From the NCBI GenBank assembly GCA_014905825.1, contig JACGCN010000004.1, forward strand, positions 744,001-808,000: a stretch of DNA of 64,000 nt. The letters run 5' to 3'. The notes under the pieces are model-generated. The model was not told where the DNA came from. It did not search any database and saw only the letters and a program-made list of their open reading frames with translations. This stretch comes from Lyophyllum atratum (Eukaryota > Basidiomycota > Agaricomycetes > Agaricales > Lyophyllaceae). The position numbers and the translations under genes were made by a program. Below are positions 43,436 to 55,461 of this stretch, in pieces (the stretch's first letter is position 1; each line of letters starts with the position of its first letter).

Positions 43436-45037
43436 TCACCAAAAGCGGATGCTGATAGGCTCCTTGCCGTCGACCAGCCGCCGGTGGTTGATATTACTCG
43501 TGAATGACGACCACTGCGCAAAGATCGTGTTAGCAAGCAGTAGAACAGAATGGGACAACGACTCTTACCCCGTTACCAACGAAAACCGCAGCCTTGCGCG
43601 CGATGTCCATGTCGATCGCCATATTTGTATCAATGCCTTCGCTGTCCAGCTCCAGGTCATTGCTAGTCACGATGGTGTTCCAACCATCCTTCTTCAACGC
43701 CTTCTTCAAGTTCTTGATCCACTCTCCCTTCTCGTTCGTCAGCAAATACATGATATCCAGCGATCGCCTCTTCCCAGGCGACGCCTTAACATACTCGTCC
43801 CTCGAGTTACGGGCCTTGCGTATGACCGCGTCAAAGTCGGGCAGGCAGCGCTCCAAGTGCGCATCGTGGTACTCTGTCGTGTTCCACACGATGTTTGGGG
43901 CGAACACGAGGCGATCTGGGAGCTGCGGTAGGAGATTCCAGCTGTAGAAAGTGGAGTTCCATGTCGCAAGGTGCAGACACGCGCCCTTAAAGTCGCCACG
44001 GCGTATGTGCATCGCCAGCATACGGGCGTATGGGTCCGGGGACACGGGGTACGTCGGGCGCGGGCCGCGAGGCAGGAAGAGGTACTCGTTGCGCTTAACA
44101 GCCGCACCTACGATGGGCGACGTCTGGAGGAGGCGTGATGTGGGAGACTTGGAGAAGCTGTCCCACAGCGGCAGGATGCGGTCGGAGCCCCAGAGCCATA
44201 GGTCGAACGTCTGTGGGAACTTGTCTTCGCCTGTGGCTTGGATCTCGATGCAACGCTCGGGCGCGTCACGCAGGAGCTTGGCCCAGTGCTCGAAGATCTC
44301 GTCGCCGTTTTTCCATGCCAGGCCAGGCTTGACATCTCCAGTACCGATGAAACGGCGCTCACTATACGGGCAAACTGTATCAAACCACTTTTCTGAGATT
44401 GACCGGGGTGCGTCGTCACCCTCGCTGAAAGGTTGCCCAACCACTGTGCCAGCAATCAGGGCGCCTAAAGGTGTGCGTGGGGGGTTCTCGCGCCGCTGGC
44501 TCTCGGGCCATGGATAATAGTCGGGCTTCCAAACATAGTCCTTGAAAACGTACGAGCGCTTCGATGCGTATGCGAGATGCGCGTTCATGAGCCTGCAACG
44601 TGGTGTCATACACATATGTCGTGTGCACAATAGAGCCTCTACTCACACTTCATTAAGTACGTTATTCCAGCCAAGCATGATGATCTGGTTGGAGAACTTC
44701 ACATAGCGGCCGGTCTTTCCTTCAGGGAAAGGCAGCTCAAGATCCTGCTGCGGAAGGTTTTCCTCCCATTTACGCAGGCTCTCGTAGGTTGGGGGTGGGA
44801 CTTTCGGCTGGGAGAGGGTTTCCTGGTAGATCTGAGGTGGCTCGGTCTGTGGCCTGTTGATAAATCGCTGGTATGTCTGCGCTGGGCTGACGACGAAAAG
44901 CAGCAGAATGAAGGAGAGGGCGAAGGCGATGATGAAGTGCAACTTGTACCGCGCGTACGTCGCCCTCGCTGAGTGGGGAAACGGCCTGGAATTTTTATCA
45001 GTAGTAGACAAGCATCTCAAGATTTGTGGACGTACAT
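43436..45037 (-). CDS. Type II membrane glycosyltransferase, O-fucosyltransferase-like
   Basis: Exons: 45037-45036, 44985-44647, 44592-43569 and 43513-43436 (480 aa). The first intron (44986-45035, GTACGT donor, CTGAT branch) splits the start codon AT|G. No other usable ATG opens this frame, and the longer ORF starts with TTG. The protein begins MPFPHSAR, then a membrane anchor (LHFIIAFALSFILLLFVV), a proline-rich stem and a lumenal domain. MLAMHIRRGDF matches the HxxRRGDF-type GDP-fucose-binding motif of protein O-fucosyltransferases; IMYLLTNE and a C-terminal WSSFTSNI follow. It probably adds sugar in the ER or Golgi; the acceptor is unknown. The fold assignment rests on motif and topology, so the exact donor sugar is uncertain. 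Confidence 0.8.
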
Positions 45038-46197
45038 GACGGCCAGTGAAGGTCGTCGATGGGGGCTGAGCAGTTTGAAACCCGGTATTTTTGTTGACTG
45101 ACGTTTACAAAAGTGATCCCATCAGCGTTGATGATTTCGCTACGGCGACTGATCCCCTGAGCCGAGCACTGTGTTTCAGTAAAGATTGAATCGTTTTGCT
45201 GTACCTGACTCGAGCAGTGCTATAGTTTGGCAAGGCAGGAACTGGCAGGAAGCAATACCGAAGACGCAAATCTTTTTTTAGGCTTGTGTCGGATGAGGAC
45301 AGACATTGACTGAGATACGATCGACTGACGTAATCAGTATGCCTCTGTTGTGCGTAGGCCTAGCCAGCAAGCAGCCACAAACAACGTCCGTGAAATTTAA
45401 GAAAACGCCAAGAAGGTTCTAAATATACCACTCACCTTCAGCCGCACATGTTGAGTGTATACCTTTCATTCTAGGGAATAGAGGACATGCCGAGGGGAAA
45501 AGCCAGGCTTTCCTCCGATAACGTATTTCCTTTGTCTTTATTTCTCGAAGCAACTGGCCGCAACAGACCCCGAGTCACAGCCTGCGATTTGATGCCACTA
45601 AGTTCATTTAGCGCGGGAGGTCGTGTGGAATGCCCCGAAATACTCGTTAACACACTCTCATGTTCCAAACCTGCTCATCATTCATCGGAGTTCCGCGCGG
45701 TCACACAATATTCGAGACTTCTCGAGAAGAAGAGGAATGTCGTTCCCTGCTTTCGAAGATGCCTTCAACAGGCGTGGATCTCGCGGGCCAGGCAGGGCCA
45801 TGCATGAAGTATTAGCAAGGTTAACTGAAGGGAGACGCACAAAAATAACATACCACCTCCACAAGTTGCAGGCGAGTAGCTCGATCGAAGGGCCATCTAC
45901 TTTCGGAAGTCAGATTACTCACCGCCCTCACTGCAAGGCAACCGTCCGATACCAAAAGCCGGAGAATAGCTGATAGCGTCCGGAACTTGGCGGCCCCTGC
46001 CCATACTCATGCCCACCCATCCACTGATCCTCGATCCCGAGCGGTATCGAGCCTTGAGGACACAGCATTGCATGACCAGAGCAAGAGGCAAAGTATGTCC
46101 AAATGAACGAACGATGGATAGATTCGGGATCAGGATGACACGGCCATCCCATGACAGGAACAGAACGTGGGATGTGCAGAGGACTAGTAGAATTAAG
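45038..46197. other. Intergenic stretch, no supported gene
   Basis: About 1.16 kb between two minus-strand genes. Small ORFs on plus (45487-45807, 45623-45973) lack codon pattern, domains or splice continuity, so I take them as chance. It should hold the O-fucosyltransferase-like gene's promoter and the 3' end of the next gene. Confidence 0.5.
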
Positions 46198-47822
46198 CTA
46201 AGCTTCAGTCTCAGTCCGCTGAGCCGGAATATACTTCTTCGCCCACCGCGCCGTCTCCTCGCGCGCATTTAGCAGTGGATCAAGTGGCTCGAACGTCCAG
46301 GAGGGGGCATGTATGTGGATGTGGTTTGGGCCCATCGCTGATGCGGGCGGATACATCGATAGCGCGGCGAGGGAGAGATACGTATGATATGGGTCTAACG
46401 ATAACCGGCGACCAAGGGTGGAGTCAGCTGTCATACGGGTTCGGCATGAGGCCAGAACGCCCACGTACCTGGGTGCTCTCCGGGGGCCTTTGCGATGCCG
46501 CCGTACTTAAACTGGCAGCTCCCTAGAAACATGGCGAGGGCACTGGCATCGACGAGGTCGCTCGCGCCGAGGATCTGGGCCACCACGCGTCAGATGCTTT
46601 GGCCGGTCGGGGCAAAAATGAGTCAGCACGAACCTGGAGGGCGGCGCCACACCAGAAGCAGTAGCACGCATCGGCATCCTTGCCTGTGCGCCCGCTGAAC
46701 CCACCAGACGGGTGCTGGTTACGGACAAGCCATTGAATTGTGAGCTGACGCTCGGCAGCTGTTAATAGGGGTGCTGGTGTGGGGGGCATAAGATGCAGCG
46801 ACGCGATGGCGATGTACGTCGTTCCGCCTGAGAGAATACCTTACTCGAGGCAGTGAAGACATCAAAATTGCGGCTGACCTTGGGCTTCACAGAATGGGGC
46901 CTGGCCGTATCCGCCTTCATAGGTCTAAGGGTGGTTGAAAATATGTGCACCAAGAAGATGCAACAAGGCGTACCCTGCAGGATGCGATAAAGGCGATAGC
47001 TTGGTCTTTGTTGACGGCTGACCAGTCATCTAACATATGACTGATCGCAAATGCACAATAGAGCGACCTCAGGTCAGTTTCATTACTTCCGGGCACGGTG
47101 GAGAAGCTGCATGTCGTGATAAAGATTGTCACGATAAACCATACCTAAAATATTTACCTTCCATCGTCCCTTTGGCATGCAGAGATGAAGTCTAGCAAAC
47201 CTCGGCGGTCTAACCGCGAAAAGTCGTCCCGAAGGATGGCGAGAGTGAGTAACGCTGTATAGGTCATAATAATGTGAGGCGTGTCGTAATTCGTGTACTT
47301 CTCGTCCTAGGGAGAGACCACTCGTTAGAGAACCATGGTTGGTGCGGCGTGGAACAGGGACTAACGGGACCGCGGGGACCGGGGGTCATGAATGGGCTGG
47401 GCCGGAATCCAGAGCCATATCGACCACCTGGAGGTGCCAGGCATCAGAGGAGATAACACCGCACAAGCGTTGCGACTGAACTGGTCTGCTGCTCCCAGAT
47501 CCACTCCCGCCATTCCTCGCGGTCTGTTTTTTCCTGAATAGTACCCAGGAGGTCTAGGGATCCTATGCAATAAAACGCGAGCGCCATCCTTGGTAACCAG
47601 GGAATAGATATAAGGATCATCAGCAAAAAGACATCACAGAATGCTCGGTCACCTTGACGCGTCGACCTCAGTTTGTGACTCTGGAAGAGCTGGAAGATCG
47701 TGTAAGCATTATATGCTGAGATTACTCCTATTAACGGTACCTTGGAGACATCGTATACAGTGTGCAGTGTGCCCCCCGCGGGCCAGAGGCGGAAGCGTAG
47801 GCATTTGTTCGAAATCTGACAT
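46198..47822 (-). CDS. cdc43: Geranylgeranyltransferase type I beta subunit
   Basis: Ten exons: 47822-47741, 47689-47653, 47588-47482, 47427-47366, 47306-47158, 47106-46974, 46924-46879, 46827-46634, 46574-46469 and 46394-46198 (370 aa, the usual family size). The start MSDFEQMPTLPP precedes HCIRCLQ. Alpha-toroid repeats are clear: ALAFYCIGSLDLLG, GFRPSPFM, TYEGGYGQAP, GGTTYIAIASLHLM, HPSGGFSGRTGKDADACYCFW and LAMFLGSCQFKYGG. Zinc ligands are expected at the Asp and Cys of KDADACYCFW and the His of DPYHTYLSL. With its alpha subunit it attaches geranylgeranyl to CaaX proteins such as Rho and Cdc42 in the cytosol. Intron 2 ends in AAG and intron 3 uses a GTTCAG donor; both are forced by frame and homology. 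Confidence 0.93.
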
Positions 47823-48354
47823 AGACTCAGTAGGGCTTTTTCGCGAGAGATGAGATATGTACAAGCAAGCGGTGCAGATGCAGATACAAGAAAGCAAGCA
47901 AGGGTCTTATAGAGCTGAAATGGGCATGGCTACAATCGCGTGAGGCAGAGATTATGGTCCAAGAAGAAGACGCGTGGACTCGATCATCACCCAAATTGTA
48001 GTCGCGGAGTGAAACCATCGATTGACCGCCAACGCGGACGATGTCAAAGTGGATCCATTATTAATCCGCGTTGCAGAGGAGCCAAGCCGTAGCCCTCGAC
48101 GGTCGTCGACGTATATACCCTGAGCACGCCACTTCCCGAGAGCTTCTTATGTGTACTCATCAGTCCGATGCAAAAAACAAAACCGATTACGGTGACAATG
48201 TGCAATTGGTTAAAGATGCTGGGTCGGAATAAGAGACGACAGGGGTAGAGGGTGATGATGGTAGAGGTACAAATATCGGAGCACACGCTGGGGGGGAAAA
48301 TAAGACGAAACACAGAAATAAAGCAGAGTGTCTGCAAGCGGCCAAGATAATCAT
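47823..48354. other. Intergenic stretch upstream of GGTase-I beta
   Basis: About 530 bp containing the promoter side of the prenyltransferase gene and the 3' end of NOT2. No supported gene. Confidence 0.5.
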
Positions 48355-50704
48355 TCACAGCCCTGCCATGCCCATCTGGAAAGATCCTCTTTGCGTCAGC
48401 TGCACCTGCCCTCCCTGCGACTGGTGCTGTTGCTGCCCCACAGCCTGCGCTTGCGCCTGCACCGCCGATTGCGCGAGCACTAGCCCGGGACCCGTCACAA
48501 ACGCCGGCACGTTCTTCTCCTCCAGGTCGGAATAAAGCACCGTCATGTCCTTCCTCTCCTTGACCCAGTTTTCCGGATCCCAGAACGTGTACTGCCCTTG
48601 CTCCCCACCTGGCACCTTCTGGGAAGGCGAAGTGCCACTTTCCTTCGTGATCCACAACCGCAGGTCCTTATGATACCGCCAATTTCGGTTCCACCTATGG
48701 GAGACCATGAGTTTTCAGATTTATCATCCACGAAGATAGCAAGGGTTTGCACAAGAAAGCCGCGGTGGTTTACTAATGAAAAAGCGAAAAACACGCACAG
48801 TTCTTGCGCAGCAACCTCCTGTAGCGCATCCCTCGGACTTGAGTAGAACATGAAGAATAGGGTCTCATCGCTGAATGCCGTTGCCTTATTAGGCCCCGGG
48901 GGTGGTGCCTGTACACTGGCGTAGCATGTGGGTAGATGGAAATCGGGCTCTACTGTCCTTGCGGCCGATTGGTCTGCCCAGGGTGTGATGAACGTCGAAT
49001 ATAGGTCGCTGGTCACGTTTTGTGTATCAAGATCGGAGCAGCCTCGATGGGACGGCCCAACTCACCCAGAATACCCCATATCCAGGCCCATCGTGCCCAG
49101 ATCCGTTCCGATACCCGACATCCCTTGATCCAGGTCTGTCCCTACGTTCTTAAGCATCGCCAACAGCCCCAGCAGGCCCCACCTATCTGCGGCACTGACG
49201 AGTACTTGTTGTGCTGGCGTTTGCGGGTGGTGTTGTGTGTGCGGTATTGAGCTCGACTGCAGCGAGGCAGGATTTTGGTGCGTATTCGGGTTCGTCGAGT
49301 TTGGTGGAGGATTTGACTCTCCGGGTGCGCCATTAGGGGTGTGCTGGGGTTGTCCGGATGCGGATGCGTTCGCCGGTGTGTGTGCGTATGGCGGCGGCGG
49401 TACACCTGGAGGGGCATTTAAATGTGTTGTCGATGCCGTTTGAGACAAGTGAGTGCCGTTTTGCTGTGGTTGCGTCGAGGGTGTCTGAGAACGGGTTGAG
49501 AAAGACCCTTGAGTGTCTACGCCTTGTGATTGGGAGCCAGGGTTGGCATTAGGGGAGTTCCATGCTTGTGCTTGGTTCAGCTTGACGGCGAAGTTATTCT
49601 GCATTGAATATCACGTCAGCGTTTGGTACGCTATGTAAATTGTAGCAGCGGCAGGTAGCTGAAAAGAAAGTCGCGCGAAAGGATCCGACTCGACAACGGA
49701 GCGAACCACGATGAAAATTGTTGCAATGAGACGTACCCGCTGTTGTTGTTTCTCTGCCTCTGTCTGCCCCTGATTGAACCCCGGATGCACATTTCTCGAC
49801 TGTCCCAAGTTCAACATGCCTGGTGTTCCCGGCTGCAAACTCCCACCTAGCGCGCCTAGAAGGTTCTGTCGATGTTGCTGTTGCGACGGATCCGAGTGCT
49901 GGAAGCCGTTGAGCCCTGGAGGATGCGATTGGCTGTCTTGGCTCGAATTTTGACTTTGTCCGTTCTGGCCTTGGGTTTGTGGTTGACCGCCAAGTGCAGG
50001 AAAATCGTCGGGCGTGAAGTCTCGTGTTTGGACCGTACTGCCACCGACCCCTCCGCCGATTGTCCCTGCTCCTGTTCCTCCTAAAGGCACACCCGTCCCT
50101 GCCTGACTCGCGTAACTCGTCGTGACGGAGCCCCCCGCTGCCGTCCCATTGCTCCCCGTCGATGTATTGTTCGCTGGGGTTGATCCGAGCGCGGGGAAGT
50201 CGTTCGGGTCGAGGCCGACGTCGCTCGCCGACGACACCGACTGCGCGTTTGCTAGATTCGGGGTCTGTGTGAGATGCGGCGGTAGGGATGTTGAAGTCCC
50301 GTTCGTTTGTTGCTGATGCGATGAGGATTGCTGCTGTTGCTGTTGGAGCGTCGTGCTTGATGGGTGCTGACCCAAGCCACCGCCAAATGCAAAACTACTC
50401 TGCCCTCGCTGCTGAATGAACCCTGGAGTCGACTGCGAGACCATAGCTTGCACTTGGGACTGTTGTGAGGGGGCTCGGTGGGTGTTCGGCTGCATCCCCG
50501 TGACATAACCGCTGCCTGGAAGTGCATTGACATTTCTTGGTGGCACGCCGTATGAGGGATAGGTCGGTCGAAATTGGCTTGTAATGCCTGGATTCTGTGT
50601 TAGACTCGGAGGTCTTTGCTGCGGCTGGCCTGGAATGGTTCATTCCAGGAAACATCAGTGCATAGATAAATTGCGAAGACTCTAGACACACCTGGTCGAT
50701 TCAT
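48355..50704 (-). CDS. NOT2: CCR4-NOT complex subunit NOT2
   Basis: Exons: 50704-50692, 50629-49737, 49598-49066, 49008-48799 and 48694-48355 (662 aa). Exon 1 is only 13 nt (ATG AAT CGA CCA G). A long Gln/Ser/Gly-rich N-terminus has two DPNDFPALG / TPDDFPALG motifs, a known NOT2 feature. The C-terminal NOT box spans about residues 520-620: DLYSTFITPWADQ, DETLFFMFYSSPRDALQEVAAQEL, then NWRYHKDLRLWITKE and GQYTFWDPENWVKERKDM. It binds NOT1 and a NOT3/5-type subunit in the deadenylase scaffold and also affects transcription. The 138-nt intron (49599-49736) and the 104-nt intron (48695-48798) are long for this locus and could hide alternative splicing. Confidence 0.94.
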
Positions 50705-52172
50705 GGCTCTGAAAATTGGTGGAAAAAGGCTGGAAAAAAGGGAGATGAGCGTTCTCTTTTCGTTTTATATGGCAGGCGAGAAAGCGACGGACTATGTGCG
50801 CAGATATCGTGTTTGAAGACGAGATATGTGCCGGTCAGCGTTCAAGAAATCTGTTGCTCCTCCTCTCTTTGTTGACCCTTTGTTTGGAGCACACCCTCCG
50901 TTATGTAAGCGCTGCCCCATTCTTTGCTCACTCTCTTCTTTCATCCATCCACGACGACGACGGCCACGTTAATTCTGGCCGACAAAGGAACTCCTAAGCT
51001 AGGCTCGAGGGCGCTAATTTGGCGATTGAACGCCTCGTGACCACGTTGCATCTGGGTGTGATGTGCACTCACTAGAGTCTCAGATTCGAAAGGGAACTCA
51101 ATTTTTGTCCAGTGAAATGTATTTCCCTGGGACTCGGTTGGACGTTTCCCCACACCTTGGCCTCCGACGCCGTCACCACCAGCGTGATTCAGACGTGGGC
51201 TGAAGTCCGCACGAAGGTGGAGCTTAACTCTTAGCGAGACGTCTCCCCGCCACTCCGCACCGGAATTCGCGAAACACATCCACCGTCGTCACAGAATAGG
51301 ACAACCATCCTCCATATCCATTTTTCTGTAGTGCAAGACCTTTCGACTCAAATGTACTACATGTCAGTGATTCACATTCCCATGCCATACACATTTTCTT
51401 TGTTAGCATGAATCGTTGTTTCTGTACGCGTAATGGGAATACTTCCGGGCTCTGCAGCCTTACGTTAACAGCCAAGTTGTTGCGTTCGAAACCACCGTCG
51501 AGATGACAGCTGATGACAGGCTATGCACTCCATTAGACTCCATTCCGTCGCTTGCGCCTTCACGATCACCTCAGGCTAAAACTGAGTTGTCGTGTGTTTG
51601 ATCGTGAAGCTATAAGCTTTTAGGATTGTGATGGTGATCGATCATTGCAGTACACATAGATCGTAGTGAGCTCCTTTACGATCTGCACAGTCTGCGCCGT
51701 TTCTCTGTATAAGACCGTCACCAACGTCATTAGCATAGCAATAGCAACAAATTCCAAATCACCCAACGGACCCAAGCCCCAATCTGGTGTACAACAATTG
51801 ATATTTGAACAGGAAAGAAAAAAAAAAACATAGGGTGCCAATAACACATCTAGCTTAGCGATAAACATGCATAGCGAACAAAAAGGAGTGACTGAGGTGT
51901 AAAGAGTGACACAGTGGTAACAAAGTACCGAGACGCGGACAAGACCGGGGGGGCACAAAGTGTCCAATGTGGAGTGGGAGGCCAGGATGCGGCGGGAGGG
52001 GATATGGGAAGGATGATATGCTATGTATAATATACACTGAATGGGAGGTTGGATGGATGAATGGAGGGTTGCGATGATGGGGGGTGCGGGGACGGGGGGG
52101 CGTGCACACATGCATGGTGGCGACAGCAGTAGAGCGCGGGGGGAACTGATATGGAGGGTACACGAGGGCGTC
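50705..52172. other. 1.5-kb intergenic stretch
   Basis: It contains the NOT2 upstream region, one weak candidate gene (50941-51409, minus) and the 3' flank of the serine-rich gene, with an A-rich run near 51820. Nothing else is supported. Confidence 0.5.
50941..51409 (-). CDS. Possible small hypothetical protein (weak)
   Basis: A two-exon model fits: 51409-51261 and 51199-50941 (135 aa), with a 61-nt intron (GTGCGG donor, CAG acceptor). Features are ALQKNGYGGWL in exon 1 and HAGGDGVGGQGVGK, then FHWTKIEFPFESE, in exon 2. I recognise no family. A longer upstream frame lacks an ATG. Both segments are open over a good length but the region could equally be non-coding. Confidence 0.25.
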
Positions 52173-54878
52173 CTACGCGAAGATGGCAACACAAATGACA
52201 AATGGGATATAAGTGAAAACGGAAATGACAGCCATGACGCGACACCGCAAGCGCCATGATTTCGCATCTAGGGAGCAACATGAATAATGTAACATGAGAC
52301 GTAAACCACCATAGAAACTCACCATATTCCACCTGCGGGTCGTCCAGCACGACCCCCTTCTCCAACTCACCCCCGTCCAACCTCCGCGTCTTCGGAATGC
52401 CCGTAAACGACGCAACCCACCACATCGGGAACACCACAAACCCCAAGAAAAACATCCACGCATGCAGAGGACTCCCCCCACGCTCCACCCACCCCCTCCA
52501 CCCGCTCATCCCTTCCACGTTTCCAAAGGGAAACGACAGCGACCACGGCGTACTCTGAATCGGCGCGGGTTTTCGCGGATCACGCATATGGAAAGTCGAG
52601 GATCGGGCGACCGAGGGCGCGTGCGGCGAGATCAGGGCGGACATGGGTATTGATGCTTGGGAGAGGCTGCGCCGTGATGGAGCGCGCTGTGGGGGTTGGT
52701 GAGATGGAGAGGGTAGCCGGAGCTGCTGCGACGCGCTGTGTTTGCTTGACCACGAGCCGGTGTTGGCGGCATTTTGAATTTCACCGGATGTGCGCGAAGG
52801 GGAACGGGATTCGGGCGTGGTAGAGAGGCGGGCTCGTTTCCGGTGGTATGAGGAGGGCGCGCTCCGTGTGGAGTTGGAGTTTGCAGAGGCGCGGTGTGCT
52901 ATATGTTTATTATGAACACGAGGATCAACGGTCAAAGAAAGGAACATACGTCTAGGCTCGATAGCGAATGTTGCCCGCGGTTCCTTCGTCTCTTTTGGTG
53001 GGGTTCCGCCGCCTTCAACGCCAGCTTCATCCGCCTTCCTCTTCCCCTTGTGAACAGACGCCGGTCTTGCGGCAGGGGGCGTTGAGGGTACCCGTAGAAC
53101 CGAGACGAGAGGTTCCGTAGATGTGTGCTGTCGGAAGGTGGGTGAAATAGGGGAGATTTGTGGGGTAGCAGCAGTGAATGAGAGCTCTGGTGGCGCTAGA
53201 TGTGAAGTCGAAGGCGCTCCAGGGGCCGGATATGGAACGGTGTTGATTTTTGGCGGGGGTGAGGGAACGCGTTCAGGGGTATTCGACTTGGCTCCTTGTG
53301 ATGGGCGCGAGGTGCTCCTGGACATGGCAAGTATTTTGAGGCTGCGATTGCTGGTGCCAGACGTGACAAGATAAGAGGGAACGGGAGTATTACTGCTGCG
53401 CGTAGCAGTGGGTATATTATGCGTGTGGGCGTCTGCGAGATCGTCAGGTTTACACGTGTAGGCGCCACCGACAGAAACGCACGTTGAAGTAGAAATGGAG
53501 ATCCCAAAACAGGTGTCCTAAATGACTGTCGCCGCACCCGATGCCACGAACGAGAAAAGAGAAAGAAGATGGATAGGAGAACGGACGGTGAGTGAAAAAC
53601 AAGGACAGATGTGACAAGCCAAAAGCACCCACGCGGTTTCCTCGTGCCTGTCCTGATTGGGACGAAGTCGGCTCGGCAATCATTTCGGTTCCCGGTCTTG
53701 CCTGTTTCACACCCAGTGACATCCACACCATTTCCCTCGAGACTTGGGCTTCCCAACTTCCTCCCCGCCCATTTCTATGACTGACCGAAGATGCCTGTTC
53801 TGCGCTGAAATCTGCACTGACTCGTCGACCGCTGATTCTACTCGCGTTACTCTCCGATCTCTTGTGCGCCTGACGATGTGAAATGGGTGTGGTATACTCT
53901 GCTTCCGAATAATACTCAAGTGGTTGGCTTCTTGATTGCGTTCTTGCGCGTTTTCTGATGGATCTTCTAGAGGGGACTCTACTTTTATGCGAAATGGATG
54001 GTAGGGAATGTGAGTGACGTGCAACTTTGGACGAGCCCATTTCATCGGCGGACGGGACAAGAGGGAAGCTACCGTCCTCGCGGCGTTTATTTGAGACCGA
54101 CTGGAACGCTGGATGGTCGAGTGGTGGCATGGGTGGAGGCGGGGTGTCAGTAGATGCGTGCGTCTTGTGGTGTGACGCAAGTGTATGCGCAGGCGAAGAC
54201 ACCCCAAAAGTGTTGCTGGAGGACACTGTATTACGACGGCTACGTTCGCTCTGGGAGAAATCTGAAAACGAGCCAGATATCGATCTTTGAGAATAATATT
54301 GTGTATCGTTCGCTGTGTCCCGCGAAAGCTGGGAATGAGGTGTCGTCGGAGCAGTGCGTTTCGGAAGCTGGCGACGTGGAGCATCTCCTTGGCCAAAGGT
54401 CTCTCCGGACATGTTGCGACCAGTTGCAGACGATGCGCTTGAGCTGGATAATGACTGGTCAAGCTTTTCGAGGGTGTTTTGTACGCCATCGTTCGCATTC
54501 AAAGGCGCTGTAGGAGAGATGGTCGAGTGAGTGTGACATAAGGCAATAGACTCATTCAAGCAAGCTACCAGCGGACGGCGCACTGGTATCATTAGGACGT
54601 CTTCGAGTACTCGAGGTCAGGGAGACAAACGGTGTGCTCGCTGACTTCTCCATTTGCGTAGTTGTCGGCGAATCGTCTCGATCAAATGTGGTCTTCAACT
54701 TGTCTGGTTCTTGCTCGAGTAAAGAACTCAGGTCTGGATGGATTCTGCGATCGATCGGGTGAAATAAAGGAACATCTTTGCCCGAGTAAACCTCTTCAGA
54801 TATTGTGATATGCTGGCCTCGTCGCTTCGAGGGCCATTCCATGATACGGGTCATAAAACTCAGCATCGGTTCCTTCAT
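52173..54878 (-). CDS. Serine-rich protein with two C-terminal membrane segments
   Basis: Exons: 54878-54569, 54507-53633, 53517-52950, 52898-52323 and 52267-52173 (807 aa from ATG 54878). Most of the chain is low-complexity Ser/Pro/Arg sequence with many basic patches (SRRSIRKRARTQSR, SYHRKRARL), probably disordered and phosphorylated. Near the C-terminus are a hydrophobic segment (AWMFFLGFVVFPMWWVASF), a loop with RTRRLDGG-like charge, a WRLRCR motif and a last segment (VMAVISVFTYIPFVICVAIFA) ending the protein. Topology suggests a hairpin-anchored cytosolic protein. I do not recognise a named family. An in-frame 51-nt intron (52899-52949) is inferred from splice signals. The 5' end may extend upstream: the frame stays open to an acceptor TAG near 54929. 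Confidence 0.75.
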
Positions 54879-55461
54879 TGATGGTTGTGTCTTCTTCTCC
54901 AGGTCTCGAGTCTCGTAAAGCCGCTAGAAAGAGCGTAAGTAATAGATTGCTAGCTGGGCAGGTGCATCTGCAGTGGTCGAGGTAGAACTCAGACTGTAAG
55001 TTGTAACGCGTCACTGACACTCCATATTGTCGCGTCCAATCACGTGGACATAACTCCCCAACGGGAATTCAGAAGCAACGACGCTCTCACCGTCACTTTC
55101 AAGCTGCACCAGAAGATAAGCAAGAGACAGTCAGTGTACGACTGGAATTCCATAGTTCTGTACGCTTGAATGTAGTGTTGGTATCAAGGTATAACCAGCC
55201 TGATGGCACCGTCCCCTCTATGATGAATGTTCATTTCCATCGCGAGCACCTGCAGTAGCCTCTGCGCATATATATACCTGCTAACTCCTTGGGCCTTCTT
55301 CTCATCGCGGAAAGGATCTGGGAGGTGGTCGAATGGCAGAACGGTCATTACACCTTACACGGCCATATTTGGTCCTATTTGGGGCGAGCCCATCTTGACC
55401 AACTGCGCCAACGGTGACCAGACACCTTACGACCAGCACACCCCCCTGCTACGCCCCCACC
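54879..55461. other. Divergent upstream region with unresolved minus-strand coding fragments
   Basis: This lies between the serine-rich gene (-) and the epsin gene (+). On minus an ATG at 55347 opens MTVLPFDHLPDPFRDEKKAQG. After a plausible intron (GTTATACC donor, GGTGCAG acceptor) it continues ESVVASEFPLGSYVHVIGRD. These look coding and could be the first exons of the serine-rich gene or a separate small protein. I could not find a join that keeps frame with canonical splice sites. Confidence 0.35.

Noticed and set aside
45487..45973. Overlapping plus ORFs in the 45-kb gap
   Set aside because: They overlap in different frames with no domain, no splice continuity and no conserved blocks.
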